A model generated the notes under the pieces. The model had not been told where the DNA came from. It was given only the letters and a program-made list of their open reading frames with translations, and searched no databases. This document shows positions 1 through 7,301 of a stretch of DNA of 10,894 nt, one piece after another. The stretch spans positions 1 through 10,894 of the forward strand of contig CAJXIS010000038.1 in NCBI GenBank assembly GCA_913054115.1, in the 5' to 3' direction. Positions within the stretch are counted from its first letter, which is position 1. The number at the start of each line of letters is the position of its first letter. The translations under genes and the position numbers were made by a program. The stretch comes from an uncultured Acidimicrobiaceae bacterium. Its GTDB lineage: Bacteria; Actinomycetota; Acidimicrobiia; Acidimicrobiales; MedAcidi-G1.

Positions 1-1
1 G

Positions 2-160
2 GCCGGCGAGTGGACGCACCCCTACGACCGGGAGACCGCCGCCTATCCCCTGCCCGAGCTGCGTGCCGACAAGTACTGGCCGCCGGTCGGACGCGTCGAC
101 AACGCCCACGGCGACAAGAACCTGATCTGCTCCTGCCCCGACATCAGCGAGTACGCGTAG
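2..160 (+). CDS. gcvP: Glycine dehydrogenase (decarboxylating), P-protein, C-terminal end only
   Basis: This is the last 52 codons of a gene that begins left of the window; the stop is TAG at 158-160. The visible tail contains HPYDRE, then KYWPPVGRVDNAHGDKN and LICSCPDISEYA. This closely matches the C-terminus of full-length (fused) GcvP proteins, which end in a PPVxRVDNxxGDRNLxCSCPP-like segment. GcvP is the pyridoxal-phosphate enzyme of the glycine cleavage system. It decarboxylates glycine and passes the aminomethyl group to the lipoyl arm of GcvH in the cytoplasm. The PLP lysine and the rest of the protein are outside the window, so whether the gene is intact cannot be judged. The partner gene gcvT lies far to the right on the other strand. 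The next gene starts 49 bases downstream from its own likely promoter. Confidence 0.93.
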   Translation, partial: AGEWTHPYDRETAAYPLPELRADKYWPPVGRVDNAHGDKNLICSCPDISEYA

Positions 161-187
161 GCGGCGCCGGACTCACTGCGGAAACGA

Positions 188-206
188 GCCGACCGGTACG
201 GTCGGC
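188..206. promoter_or_regulatory. Perfect 8-bp inverted repeat, candidate operator of the acyl-CoA dehydrogenase operon
   Basis: The sequence GCCGACCGGTACGGTCGGC has arms of 8 bases (188-195 and 199-206) that are exact reverse complements around the 3-base spacer GTA. It lies in the 49-base gap between gcvP and the first acyl-CoA dehydrogenase gene and ends 3 bases before the ATG. It covers the likely -10 hexamer at 197-202. A palindrome of this size over a promoter is typical of an operator for a dimeric repressor. TetR-type regulators often control fatty-acid or steroid catabolism operons in actinobacteria, but no regulator gene is adjacent, so the binding protein is unknown. Confidence 0.6.
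197..202 (+). promoter_or_regulatory. Candidate -10 element (TACGGT) for a leaderless transcript
   Basis: The hexamer TACGGT fits the TAnnnT pattern of actinobacterial -10 boxes. It ends 7 bases before the ATG at 210, which would put the transcription start at or next to the start codon. There is no Shine-Dalgarno sequence in front of this ATG. No convincing -35 is visible at 17-19 bases spacing. Confidence 0.45.
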
Positions 207-209
207 GGC

Positions 210-1457
210 ATGGCCACCCAGATCCAAGAGGCGAAATCGACTGACACCGGAAACGACGACGACGATGCCGCTTTCCGGGAGCGGGTCCGCGCAGTGCTCG
301 CGGCGAACTGCTCACGTGCCGGTGAGCGCCCCGGGACCATCGGCGACGACGACCCGGAGGGTGTCGCCACCGCAAAGGCCTTCCAGGCGTCGCTGGTCGA
401 TGCCGGGCTGGCCGGGCTGACCTTCCCGACCGAGTACGGCGGAGCGGGCCTCACGACACGGCACCTGGAGCTGTTCAACCAGGAGGTCCATGGCTGGTAC
501 CTGCCCAACATGCCCCTGTCGATCTCCCACGGCATGTGCCTCCCCATGCTGAACCAGTTCGGCACGCCGGAGCAGAAGGCCCGCTTCATGCCCGACAACA
601 TCAGCGGGGCCACCATCTGGTGCCAGATGTTCTCCGAACCGGGCGCCGGCTCCGATGTGGCCGGGCTGTCCACCCGGGCGACACGGGACGGCGACGAGTG
701 GATCATCGAGGGCCAGAAGGTGTGGACCTCGGGCGCCCACTACTGCGACTACGGCATCCTCGTGGCCCGCACCGATTCCTCGCAGCCCAAGCACAAGGGC
801 CTGACCATGTTCATCGTCGACATGCGGCAGGAGGGCGTCGAGGTGCGGCCGTTGCGCCAGATCTCCGGCGGCAGCGGCTTCAACGAGGTCTTCTTCACCG
901 AGGCCAGGGTGCCTGTCGACTGGCAGCTGGGTGACCTCGGCCAGGGCTGGAACCTGGCGATCTCGATGCTGATGTTCGAACGGGTCTCGATCGGCGCCGG
1001 GGGCGGGAGCGGCCTCAACGCCGACCGGTCTCCGGGGCTCATCCAGGCGGCCAGGGCGCTGGGGCACGGCGACGACCCCGTCCTCCGGCAGGGGCTCGCC
1101 GACCTGTGGATCCGCGAGCAGATCAAGGGCTACATCGGCCAGCGCATCCGGACTGCCGTGGCTGCCGGTCGTGTGCCGGGGCCGGAGGGCTCCCTCGCCA
1201 AGCTGAACGGCTCCCTCCTCTCCCGCCGGGTGCGCGATGTCTCGCTGGCGATCGCCGGGACCGCTGCGCAGGCCTGGGACGCCGACGACGCCCAGGGCGA
1301 CCGCTGGGCAATGGGCTGCCTCTCGACCGCCGGCATCAGCATCGCCGGGGGCACCGACGAGGTGCAGCGCAACATCATCGGCGAACGGGTCCTCGGACTG
1401 CCCAAGGAGCCCGACCCGTACAAGGGCGCCGCCTGGGAAGAAATCCCCCGCAGTTGA
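210..1457 (+). CDS. Acyl-CoA dehydrogenase, alpha-type (catalytic) subunit
   Basis: This 415-residue protein is an FAD-dependent acyl-CoA dehydrogenase that would introduce an alpha,beta double bond into an acyl-CoA thioester. Family segments in order are FPTEYGGAG (about residue 70), FSEPGAGSDVAGL (about 140-152), GQKVWTSGAHYCDY, KHKGLTMFIVDM, and a C-terminal GGTDEVQRNIIGERVLGLP. The likely catalytic base is Glu257 in MFERVS, the helix-G position used by isovaleryl-CoA dehydrogenase. The medium-chain enzyme's position before the GT motif is Gly380 here. The usual RxQFG flavin-contact segment after helix G is missing. That loss is typical of alpha subunits in the alpha2-beta2 enzymes of actinobacterial steroid breakdown, where the partner supplies the contact. 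The N-terminus is unusually acidic (a run of four Asp). It is the first gene of a five-gene operon; the next gene begins 7 bases after its stop. The start is set by the ATG after the TACGGT box. The substrate is not determinable. Confidence 0.88.
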   Translation: MATQIQEAKSTDTGNDDDDAAFRERVRAVLAANCSRAGERPGTIGDDDPEGVATAKAFQASLVDAGLAGLTFPTEYGGAGLTTRHLELFNQEVHGWYLPNMPLSISHGMCLPMLNQFGTPEQKARFMPDNISGATIWCQMFSEPGAGSDVAGLSTRATRDGDEWIIEGQKVWTSGAHYCDYGILVARTDSSQPKHKGLTMFIVDMRQEGVEVRPLRQISGGSGFNEVFFTEARVPVDWQLGDLGQGWNLAISMLMFERVSIGAGGGSGLNADRSPGLIQAARALGHGDDPVLRQGLADLWIREQIKGYIGQRIRTAVAAGRVPGPEGSLAKLNGSLLSRRVRDVSLAIAGTAAQAWDADDAQGDRWAMGCLSTAGISIAGGTDEVQRNIIGERVLGLPKEPDPYKGAAWEEIPRS

Positions 1458-1464
1458 GGGTTCC

Positions 1465-2652
1465 GTGTTCATCGACCTGACCGACGAGCAGAAGGCCCTC
1501 CGGGCCGAGTTGCGCGACTACTTCACGGACCTGATGACCGACGAGGTCCGGGACCGGATCGCGTCCGCCGAGTTCGCCGAGAACCTCGAGTACAAAGAGC
1601 TCATCCGCCAGATCGGTCGGGACGGCTGGCTCGGTGTGGGCTGGCCAGTCGAATACGGCGGCAAGGGGTTCACGCCGGTCGAGCAGTACATCTTCTTCGA
1701 CGAGTCGCAGGCCGCCGGCTGCCCGATCCCCTTCCTGACCACCAACACCGTCGGGCCGACCATCCGCCGCTACGGCACCGACGAACAGAAGGACCGGTTC
1801 CTCACCCGGGTGCTCGCCGGCGACGTCCATTTCTCGATCGGCTATTCCGAGCCCGACGCCGGCACCGATCTGGCCGCACTGCGCACCCGGGCCGTCCGCG
1901 ACGGCGACGAGTGGGTCATCAACGGTCAGAAGCTGTTCACCAGCCTCGCCTACAACGCCGACTACGTGTGGCTGGCGGCCCGCACCGACCCGGACGCCCC
2001 AGGCCACAAGGGCATCACGATGTTCCTGGTCGACACCACCGACCCCGGGTTCTCGATCCAGCCGTTCGTGACCTTCGGCCAGACGCACACCACGGCCACC
2101 TTCTACGACGACGTCCGGGTCCCCGACTCGATGCGTGTCGGCGAGGTGAACGGCGGCTGGGGTCTCATCACCAACCAGCTCAACCATGAACGGGTGTCGC
2201 TGTTTCCCGCCGCACGCCTGACGCGCATCACCGACGACGCCATCGCCTGGGCCCGCTCCACGCATCTCGCCGACGGCCGCCGGGTCATCGACCAGGAATG
2301 GGTGCAGGTCAAGCTGGCCGAGGGCCGGGCCCTGGCCCGCCACCTCGACCTCCTCAACTGGTACGTGGCCAACGAGAACACCCACGGCCGCATGAACCCC
2401 GCCGACTCTTCGTCGGTCAAGGTGCACGGTTCCGAGAGCATGCACCGGATCTACACGCTCCTCACGGAGGTGATCGGGGCCACCGGACACCTCAGGGAGG
2501 GCTCGCCGGGTGCCGAGCTCTCGGCCGGCATCGAGTCCGCCTACCGCTCGGTCTGGGTCATGACCTTCGGTGGTGGCACCAACGAGATCCAGCGCGACAT
2601 CATCGGCGTGGCCGGGCTCGGCCTGCCCCGCGAGAAGCGCCGCAGGGGCTGA
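1465..2652 (+). CDS. Acyl-CoA dehydrogenase, FadE29-like alpha subunit
   Basis: This 395-residue protein starts at GTG 1465, 7 bases after the previous stop, with GAGGG at 1456-1460. The frame stays open upstream into the previous gene, but the family N-terminus FIDLTDEQKALRAELRDYF begins here. It closely resembles mycobacterial FadE29, for example in IGRDGWLGVGWPVEYGG, HFSIGYSEPDAGTDLAALR, ADYVWLAARTDP and FGGGTNEIQRDIIG. FadE29 is the catalytic subunit of ChsE2 (FadE28-FadE29), an alpha2-beta2 dehydrogenase acting on the shortened cholesterol side chain as its CoA ester. Glu242 in LNHERVS matches the helix-G catalytic glutamate. The RxQFG flavin contact is absent, as expected for an alpha subunit. 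The next gene encodes a FadE28-like partner. A steroid substrate is plausible by homology, but no other steroid genes are visible, so another branched or bulky acyl-CoA is possible. Confidence 0.9.
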   Translation: MFIDLTDEQKALRAELRDYFTDLMTDEVRDRIASAEFAENLEYKELIRQIGRDGWLGVGWPVEYGGKGFTPVEQYIFFDESQAAGCPIPFLTTNTVGPTIRRYGTDEQKDRFLTRVLAGDVHFSIGYSEPDAGTDLAALRTRAVRDGDEWVINGQKLFTSLAYNADYVWLAARTDPDAPGHKGITMFLVDTTDPGFSIQPFVTFGQTHTTATFYDDVRVPDSMRVGEVNGGWGLITNQLNHERVSLFPAARLTRITDDAIAWARSTHLADGRRVIDQEWVQVKLAEGRALARHLDLLNWYVANENTHGRMNPADSSSVKVHGSESMHRIYTLLTEVIGATGHLREGSPGAELSAGIESAYRSVWVMTFGGGTNEIQRDIIGVAGLGLPREKRRRG

Positions 2653-2662
2653 GGGGCGCACC

Positions 2663-3778
2663 ATGGACTTCACGCTCGACGAGGCCCAGCAGGCCGTTGC
2701 CGACCTGGCCGACCAGATCATGGGCGACCGCCTCGACATGGAGCGTCTCCTCGCCATCGAGGAGGCGCTGGATCGTCCTTCAGGGAGCCGTGGCGCCTGG
2801 TTCGACGCCGACCTCTGGGCCTCGCTGGCGACGGCCGGTCTCGTCGGCATCGCCCTCGGCGAGGACGTGGGCGGCGGGGGCCTCGACGCCGTGGCCCTGG
2901 CGGTCCTGCTGCGGGCGCAGGGCAACCACGTGGCGCCGCTGCCGCTGCTCCCCCACGGGGTCGCCTCCCTCGCCGTGGACCAGTTCGGGAACGACCGGCA
3001 GCGCCAGCGCCTCCTGCCCGGGTGTGCCGACGGCAGCCACATCCTCACCGTCGCCGTCCAGGAGTACCTCGACGACCGGATCCGGGAGCCGGGGGCCCGG
3101 GTCGTCGACGGCTCACTCCACGGCACCAAGATCGTCGTCGAGGCCGCCGACCTGGCTGGACATGCCGTGGTCACGGCCACCGGGGACGACGGTCCGGGCC
3201 TCTTCCTCGTCGACCTCTCGAGCGGCGGCATCGACATAGGGCGCACCGAGGGCCGATCGACCCGCCTCGAGCCCGTCTGGCAACTGGACTTCGACGGCAC
3301 ACCGGCCGAACCGCTCGGGGGCGCCGACGCCGCACCGGTCGACTGGCTGGTCGACCACCTGCTGATGGCGATCTGCGCCACGCAGCTGGGGGTGACCGAG
3401 CGGGCACTCCGGTTGACCGCCGAGTACACCAGCGAGCGGGAACAGTTCGGCCGTCCGCTCGCCACCTTCCAGGCCGTGACCCAGCGACTGGCCGACCAGT
3501 TCGTCAACGTGGGCGGCATCCGCCTGGCGACCCTCTCCGCAGCCTGGCGCCTGGCGCAGGGGCTCGACGCCCGTGAGGACCTCCTCATCGCCAAGTGGTG
3601 GGCGTCGGAGCGGGCCACAGAGGTCGCCCACGCCACCCAGCACTGCCACGGCGGCATGGGCGTCGCCAAGGACTACCCCCTGCACCGCTACACGCTGTGG
3701 AACAAGCACCTCACCACCTCGCTGGGCGCAGGCACCCAGTCGCTACGCGCCCTCGGCAGCCTGCTGGCTGAGGCCTGA
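2663..3778 (+). CDS. Acyl-CoA dehydrogenase, FadE28-like beta (flavin-contact) subunit
   Basis: This 371-residue protein starts at ATG 2663, preceded by GAGGGG at 2651-2656, which overlaps the previous stop codon. The frame is open further upstream, but the family N-terminus MDFTLDEAQQAVADLADQI begins here. It resembles FadE28: it keeps ALRLTAEYTSEREQFGRPLATFQAV (RxQFG from Arg259) and HGGMGVAKDYPLHRY (from His329). Both usual sites for the catalytic glutamate are lost. The helix-G region reads VDHLLMAICATQLG, and the C-terminal loop has GAGT where medium-chain enzymes have EGT. It therefore looks like a non-catalytic subunit that completes the FAD site of an alpha partner. The preceding FadE29-like protein is the obvious partner; the 415-residue protein upstream may be a second one. 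The N-terminal half is divergent, as in other beta subunits. Confidence 0.87.
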   Translation: MDFTLDEAQQAVADLADQIMGDRLDMERLLAIEEALDRPSGSRGAWFDADLWASLATAGLVGIALGEDVGGGGLDAVALAVLLRAQGNHVAPLPLLPHGVASLAVDQFGNDRQRQRLLPGCADGSHILTVAVQEYLDDRIREPGARVVDGSLHGTKIVVEAADLAGHAVVTATGDDGPGLFLVDLSSGGIDIGRTEGRSTRLEPVWQLDFDGTPAEPLGGADAAPVDWLVDHLLMAICATQLGVTERALRLTAEYTSEREQFGRPLATFQAVTQRLADQFVNVGGIRLATLSAAWRLAQGLDAREDLLIAKWWASERATEVAHATQHCHGGMGVAKDYPLHRYTLWNKHLTTSLGAGTQSLRALGSLLAEA

Positions 3779-3784
3779 CCACCC

Positions 3785-5131
3785 GTGGCCCACCACGACC
3801 TCCTGATCATCGGTGCGGGTTCCGGCAACTCGGTCATCGGCCCGGAACTCGACGACTGGGACATCGCCATCGCCGAGCCATGGGTGTTCGGCGGCACCTG
3901 CCTCAACCGGGGTTGTATCCCCTCCAAGATGCTGGTCCACGCAGCCGACCTGGCACTCGCCGCCCGGCATGCTCCGGCACTCGGCGTGCACACCACCTTC
4001 GATGGCGTGGACTGGCCGGCCATCCGGGACCGCATCTTCGGACGCATCGACCCCATCGCCGAGTCGGGGCTGGAATACCGGCACAGCCTCGACCACGTCA
4101 CCGTCTACGAGTCCGAGGCCCGCTTCACCGGGGACCGCACCTTCGACGTCGCAGGAGCCCCGGTCAGCGCCGACCGGGTCGTGCTGGCCGCCGGCGCCCG
4201 TTCCGTGGTGCCGGACCTCCCGGGTCTGGCCGACACGCCGTTCCACACCTCCGACTCGATCATGCGCGTCGACGAGCTGCCCCGACACCTGGTCATCCTG
4301 GGTGGCGGCTTCATCGCCCTCGAGATGGCCCATGTCTTCCACGGCCTCGGGAGCCGGGTCACGATCCTTTACCGGGGCGACCTCCTGCTGCGTCGGGCCG
4401 ACGAGGACGTCCGGCGGCGGATCACCGACATCTACGCAGACCGCCTCGACCTGCGACTCGGGACCGAGGTGGAGCAGGTGTCCCACGACGGTGCGTTCCG
4501 GTTCGATCTCTCCGACGGCTCGACCCTCGAGGCCGACGCCCTTCTCGTGGCCACCGGCCGGCGGCCGAACAGCGACCGCCTCGACGTGGCCGCCGGAGGA
4601 GTGGATGTCGACCGGGGCGGCTACGTCACGACCGACGAGTTCCTGCGAACATCGGCCGAGGGCGTCTGGGCACTGGGCGACATCACCAACCCGGCCCAGC
4701 TCAAGCACACCGCCAACGCCGAGGCACGGGTCGTGGCCCACAACCTGTCGGCCACCGGCGACCTGTGGCCGATCGACCGTTCCCTGACGCCCGCTGCCGT
4801 GTTCTGCCACCCCCAGATCGCCTCGGTCGGACTGACCGAGGCACAGCTGCTGGCCGATGGCCGTCCCTTCCTGCGCTCGCTGCGCGACTACTCCGACATC
4901 GCCTACGGCTGGGCCATGGAGGACACCACCGGGTTCGTCAAGCTGCTGGCCGACCCCGGGACCCGCCTGCTCCTGGGCGCCCACCTGCTCGGCCCCCATG
5001 CCCCCACCCTGATCCACCAACTCATCCAGGGCATGGCCCACGGCCTCACGGTCGACCAGATGGCCCACGACCATCTCTACATCCACCCCGCCATGTCCGA
5101 AGTGGTCGAACAGGCGTTGCTCGAACTCTGA
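3785..5131 (+). CDS. mtr: Mycothione reductase (NADPH-dependent mycothiol disulfide reductase)
   Basis: This 448-residue class I flavoprotein disulfide reductase returns mycothiol disulfide to two mycothiol molecules using NADPH, keeping the cytoplasm reduced. Visible parts are the FAD-binding IIGAGSGNS (residues 8-16), the redox pair Cys39/Cys44 in GGTCLNRGCIPSKM, the NADPH-binding VILGGGFIALEMAHVF, ATGRRPN, the second FAD motif WALGDIT, and the C-terminal His434-Glu439 pair in HPAMSEVVE. Segments such as FGRIDPIAESG, HTSDSIMRVDELP and YGWAMEDTTGFVKLL match M. tuberculosis Mtr closely, which separates it from lipoamide dehydrogenase and mercuric reductase. The redox motif has Arg42 where Mtr of M. 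tuberculosis has Val. The start is GTG 3785, 6 bases after the previous stop, with only a weak GAGG upstream, so translational coupling is likely. Its place between acyl-CoA dehydrogenases and an SDR is unexpected. Confidence 0.94.
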   Translation: MAHHDLLIIGAGSGNSVIGPELDDWDIAIAEPWVFGGTCLNRGCIPSKMLVHAADLALAARHAPALGVHTTFDGVDWPAIRDRIFGRIDPIAESGLEYRHSLDHVTVYESEARFTGDRTFDVAGAPVSADRVVLAAGARSVVPDLPGLADTPFHTSDSIMRVDELPRHLVILGGGFIALEMAHVFHGLGSRVTILYRGDLLLRRADEDVRRRITDIYADRLDLRLGTEVEQVSHDGAFRFDLSDGSTLEADALLVATGRRPNSDRLDVAAGGVDVDRGGYVTTDEFLRTSAEGVWALGDITNPAQLKHTANAEARVVAHNLSATGDLWPIDRSLTPAAVFCHPQIASVGLTEAQLLADGRPFLRSLRDYSDIAYGWAMEDTTGFVKLLADPGTRLLLGAHLLGPHAPTLIHQLIQGMAHGLTVDQMAHDHLYIHPAMSEVVEQALLEL

Positions 5132-5138
5132 GAACAAC

Positions 5139-5144
5139 AAGGAG
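5139..5144 (+). promoter_or_regulatory. Strong Shine-Dalgarno site (AAGGAG) for the SDR gene
   Basis: AAGGAG lies 9 bases before the ATG at 5154, in the 22-base gap after mtr. It is among the clearest ribosome binding sites in the window. It suggests independent and efficient initiation on the last operon gene. Confidence 0.75.
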
Positions 5145-5153
5145 AATCACACC

Positions 5154-6017
5154 ATGCAGGAACTGAGGGGGAAGGTCGCCGTCATCACCGGCGGGGCATC
5201 GGGGATGGGTCGGGCATTCGCCGACCGCTTCGCCGCTGCCGGCATGCGCATCGCCATCGCCGACATCGAGGTGCCGGTGCTCGATCAGGCGGTCGCCGAG
5301 CTCGAGTCTTCGGGCGCCGAGGTGATCGGCGTGTGCTGCGACGTCTCCGACCACGAGTCGGTCCGGGACTTCGGCCGGGCGGTCGAGGAGGCCTTCGGGT
5401 CCGCCCATGTGGTCTGCCTCAACGCCGGCGTGGCATCGGGCGGCCTCATCGCCGAACAGTCGCTCAAGTCCTGGCGGTGGGTGCTGGGCGTGAACCTGTT
5501 CGGCATCGTCCACGGCCTCGACGTCTTCCTGCCGGGTCTCATCGAACAGGACGAGGGCCACGTGGTGATGACCGCCTCGATCGCCGGGCACACCTCGTTC
5601 GCCGGCCTCGGCCCCTACAACGCATCGAAGCACGCCACGGTCACGATCGCCGAGACCCTCTACTCGGAACTCCGCGAGGTGGGCTCCGGGGTCGGCGTGT
5701 CGTGCCTCTGCCCGGGATTCGTCGCCACCAACATCTTCAGTGCGGAGCGCAACCGCCCAGAGGTGCTGCAGGACACTCCGGGCGAGCCCGTCAGCGACGA
5801 GGACCGGCTAGGCCGCGAGGCGGTGCTGGAGTGGATGGCGGCCAATGCCATGCAGCCAGCGGCAGTGGCCGACATGGTCCACGATGCCGTCACCTCCGAC
5901 ACGTTCTGGATCTTCACCGACGAGGACCACCTCATCCAGATCGCCGAACGCCACGAGCGCATCCGCACCCGCCAGAACCCCAACGCCAAGCGCATCAGCG
6001 AGGACCTCTTCGACTGA
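5154..6017 (+). CDS. Short-chain dehydrogenase/reductase (classical SDR)
   Basis: This 287-residue protein is a classical SDR oxidoreductase that interconverts a hydroxyl and a carbonyl with NAD(P)(H). The cofactor motif TGGASGMG is at residues 12-19 and NAGV at 90-93. The catalytic tetrad is Asn114, Ser142 (TASIAG), Tyr155 and Lys159 (YNASK). An Asp follows the second strand (AIADIE), which usually means NAD(H) preference. CPGFVATNIF follows the active site. The roughly 40 residues beyond the Rossmann core (after about residue 245) include a region rich in charged residues, HERIRTRQNPNAKRISEDLF. It is the last gene of the operon begun by the acyl-CoA dehydrogenases. A role as a hydroxyacyl-CoA or hydroxysteroid dehydrogenase in the same route is an inference, since SDR substrates cannot be read from sequence. 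Confidence 0.88.
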   Translation: MQELRGKVAVITGGASGMGRAFADRFAAAGMRIAIADIEVPVLDQAVAELESSGAEVIGVCCDVSDHESVRDFGRAVEEAFGSAHVVCLNAGVASGGLIAEQSLKSWRWVLGVNLFGIVHGLDVFLPGLIEQDEGHVVMTASIAGHTSFAGLGPYNASKHATVTIAETLYSELREVGSGVGVSCLCPGFVATNIFSAERNRPEVLQDTPGEPVSDEDRLGREAVLEWMAANAMQPAAVADMVHDAVTSDTFWIFTDEDHLIQIAERHERIRTRQNPNAKRISEDLFD

Positions 6018-6197
6018 CCTGACCTCCCGGGCGTCAACGGCACGTGGCCCCTCTCCTACGAGCCCGGCAAGGATGAACAGACGGAGGCTTCCCTGGATGG
6101 CAACCCGCGTTGCGTCGCCACGGTCCGTGTCCAACCCGAAGGTCACCAGCAGGGAAACGTCCCGGAGGACGAGGACCACGCACCGTATGCTCGCCGG
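6018..6197. other. Intergenic region between the SDR gene and aroC
   Basis: These 180 bases separate the catabolic operon from aroC. I find no convincing gene here. The only structures are a weak 5-bp stem (GCAAC/GTTGC, 6100-6113) without a T-tract and a TATGCT hexamer at 6186-6191. No intrinsic terminator is recognisable, although one operon must end and another transcript begin within this stretch. Confidence 0.6.
6186..6191 (+). promoter_or_regulatory. Candidate -10 element (TATGCT) for leaderless aroC
   Basis: TATGCT is a good TAnnnT -10 match ending 6 bases before the aroC ATG at 6198. It would place transcription initiation at or next to the start codon. No Shine-Dalgarno sequence precedes the ATG, and no convincing -35 is seen. 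Confidence 0.5.
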
Positions 6198-7286
6198 ATG
6201 GGCAGCACCACGGGAACCCTGTTCCGAGTCGCCACCTGGGGCGAGTCGCATGGGGGCGGCATCGGCGTCGTCGTCGACGGTTGCCCGCCGCGCCTGGCGT
6301 TGTCCGTCGAGGACCTCCAGCACGACCTCGACCGCCGCCGTCCGGGCCAGAGCCGCCTGACCACCCAGCGTCAGGAGGGCGACGAGGCGGAGATCCTCTC
6401 CGGTGTCTTCGAGGGACGCACGCTCGGCACGCCGATCGCCGTGCTGGTCCGCAACGCCGACGCCCGCCCGGAGGCCTACGAGCACCTCAAAGACGTCTAC
6501 CGGCCCTCCCACGCCGACTTCACCTACGACGCCAAGTACGGCGTCCGCAACTGGCAGGGCGGCGGTCGGGCCAGCGCCCGCGAGACCATCGGCCGGGTCG
6601 CGGCAGGAGCGATCGCCCGGCGGCTCCTTTCCGACGCCGCCGGCATCGAGGTACTCGCCTGGGTCTCCCAGGTCCACACGATCGGGTCCACCGTCGATTC
6701 GGGCTCCGTGACCCTCGAGCAGGTCGAGGCCGACCCCACCCGCTGTCCCGACCCGGACGCCGCCGCCGCCATGACGTTCGCCATCGAAGACGCACGGCGC
6801 AACGGCGACTCGCTGGGCGGCATCGTGACCTGCGTGGCACGCAACATGCCTGCGGGGCTGGGTGAGCCGGTCTTCGACCGCCTCGAGGCCGACCTGGCCA
6901 AGGGGATGCTGTCCCTGCCGGCCGTCAAGGGCTTCGACATCGGGGCCGGCTTCGACGCCGTCGCCATGACGGGCCTCGAGCACAACGACCCGTTCGTGCC
7001 CGGCGCCGACGGCCCGGCCACCTCCAGCAACCGCTCCGGCGGCGTGCAGGGCGGCATCAGCAACGGCGCCGACCTGTTGTTCCGCGTGGCGTTCAAGCCC
7101 ACGGCCACCATCAGCTCGGCCCAACAGACGGTCGACACCGACAACAACCCGGTCACGCTGGAGGCCAAGGGGCGCCACGATCCCTGCGTCCTTCCCCGCG
7201 CCGTGCCCATGGTCGAAGCCATGGCGCTGTTGACGCTGGCCGACCACTGGCTGCGCCAACAGGCGACGGACGTCCTGGGCGCATAG
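6198..7286 (+). CDS. aroC: Chorismate synthase
   Basis: This 362-residue enzyme carries out the last step of the shikimate pathway. It converts 5-enolpyruvylshikimate-3-phosphate to chorismate using reduced FMN that is not consumed. Signatures are GESHG (residues 15-19, with His18), RRRPGQSRLTTQR, YRPSHADFTYDAKYG, GGRASARET (122-130) and GRHDPCVLPRAVP (from 325). The length and motifs are those of the short class found in Proteobacteria, cyanobacteria and plants. M. tuberculosis AroC is about 400 residues and differs at these positions (LRWITAGESHG, PGHADYAGMLKYG, ERASARET). It is not next to aroK or aroB as is common in actinobacteria. Base composition looks like that of its neighbours, so any transfer would not be recent. 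The start is the ATG that follows the TATGCT box; the GESHG position agrees with it. Confidence 0.96.
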   Translation: MGSTTGTLFRVATWGESHGGGIGVVVDGCPPRLALSVEDLQHDLDRRRPGQSRLTTQRQEGDEAEILSGVFEGRTLGTPIAVLVRNADARPEAYEHLKDVYRPSHADFTYDAKYGVRNWQGGGRASARETIGRVAAGAIARRLLSDAAGIEVLAWVSQVHTIGSTVDSGSVTLEQVEADPTRCPDPDAAAAMTFAIEDARRNGDSLGGIVTCVARNMPAGLGEPVFDRLEADLAKGMLSLPAVKGFDIGAGFDAVAMTGLEHNDPFVPGADGPATSSNRSGGVQGGISNGADLLFRVAFKPTATISSAQQTVDTDNNPVTLEAKGRHDPCVLPRAVPMVEAMALLTLADHWLRQQATDVLGA

Positions 7287-7301
7287 CCCCCACGTCTGAC
7301 C

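Noticed and set aside
312..1472. A 386-codon minus-strand frame opposite the first acyl-CoA dehydrogenase
   Set aside because: No domain and no ribosome binding site; the plus-strand gene is clear.
1375..3669. A 764-codon open frame on the minus strand opposite the acyl-CoA dehydrogenase genes
   Set aside because: Its product is low-complexity and rich in Arg, Ala, Gly and Pro with no recognisable domain, while the plus strand encodes well-conserved enzymes. Long antisense frames are common in GC-rich coding DNA.
3743..5140. A 465-codon minus-strand frame opposite mtr
   Set aside because: It exactly shadows the mycothione reductase gene and has composition-driven residues only.
6100..6113. 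A small stem (GCAAC/GTTGC) between the SDR gene and aroC as a terminator
   Set aside because: The stem is only 5 bp and no T-run follows; such stems are frequent by chance in GC-rich DNA.
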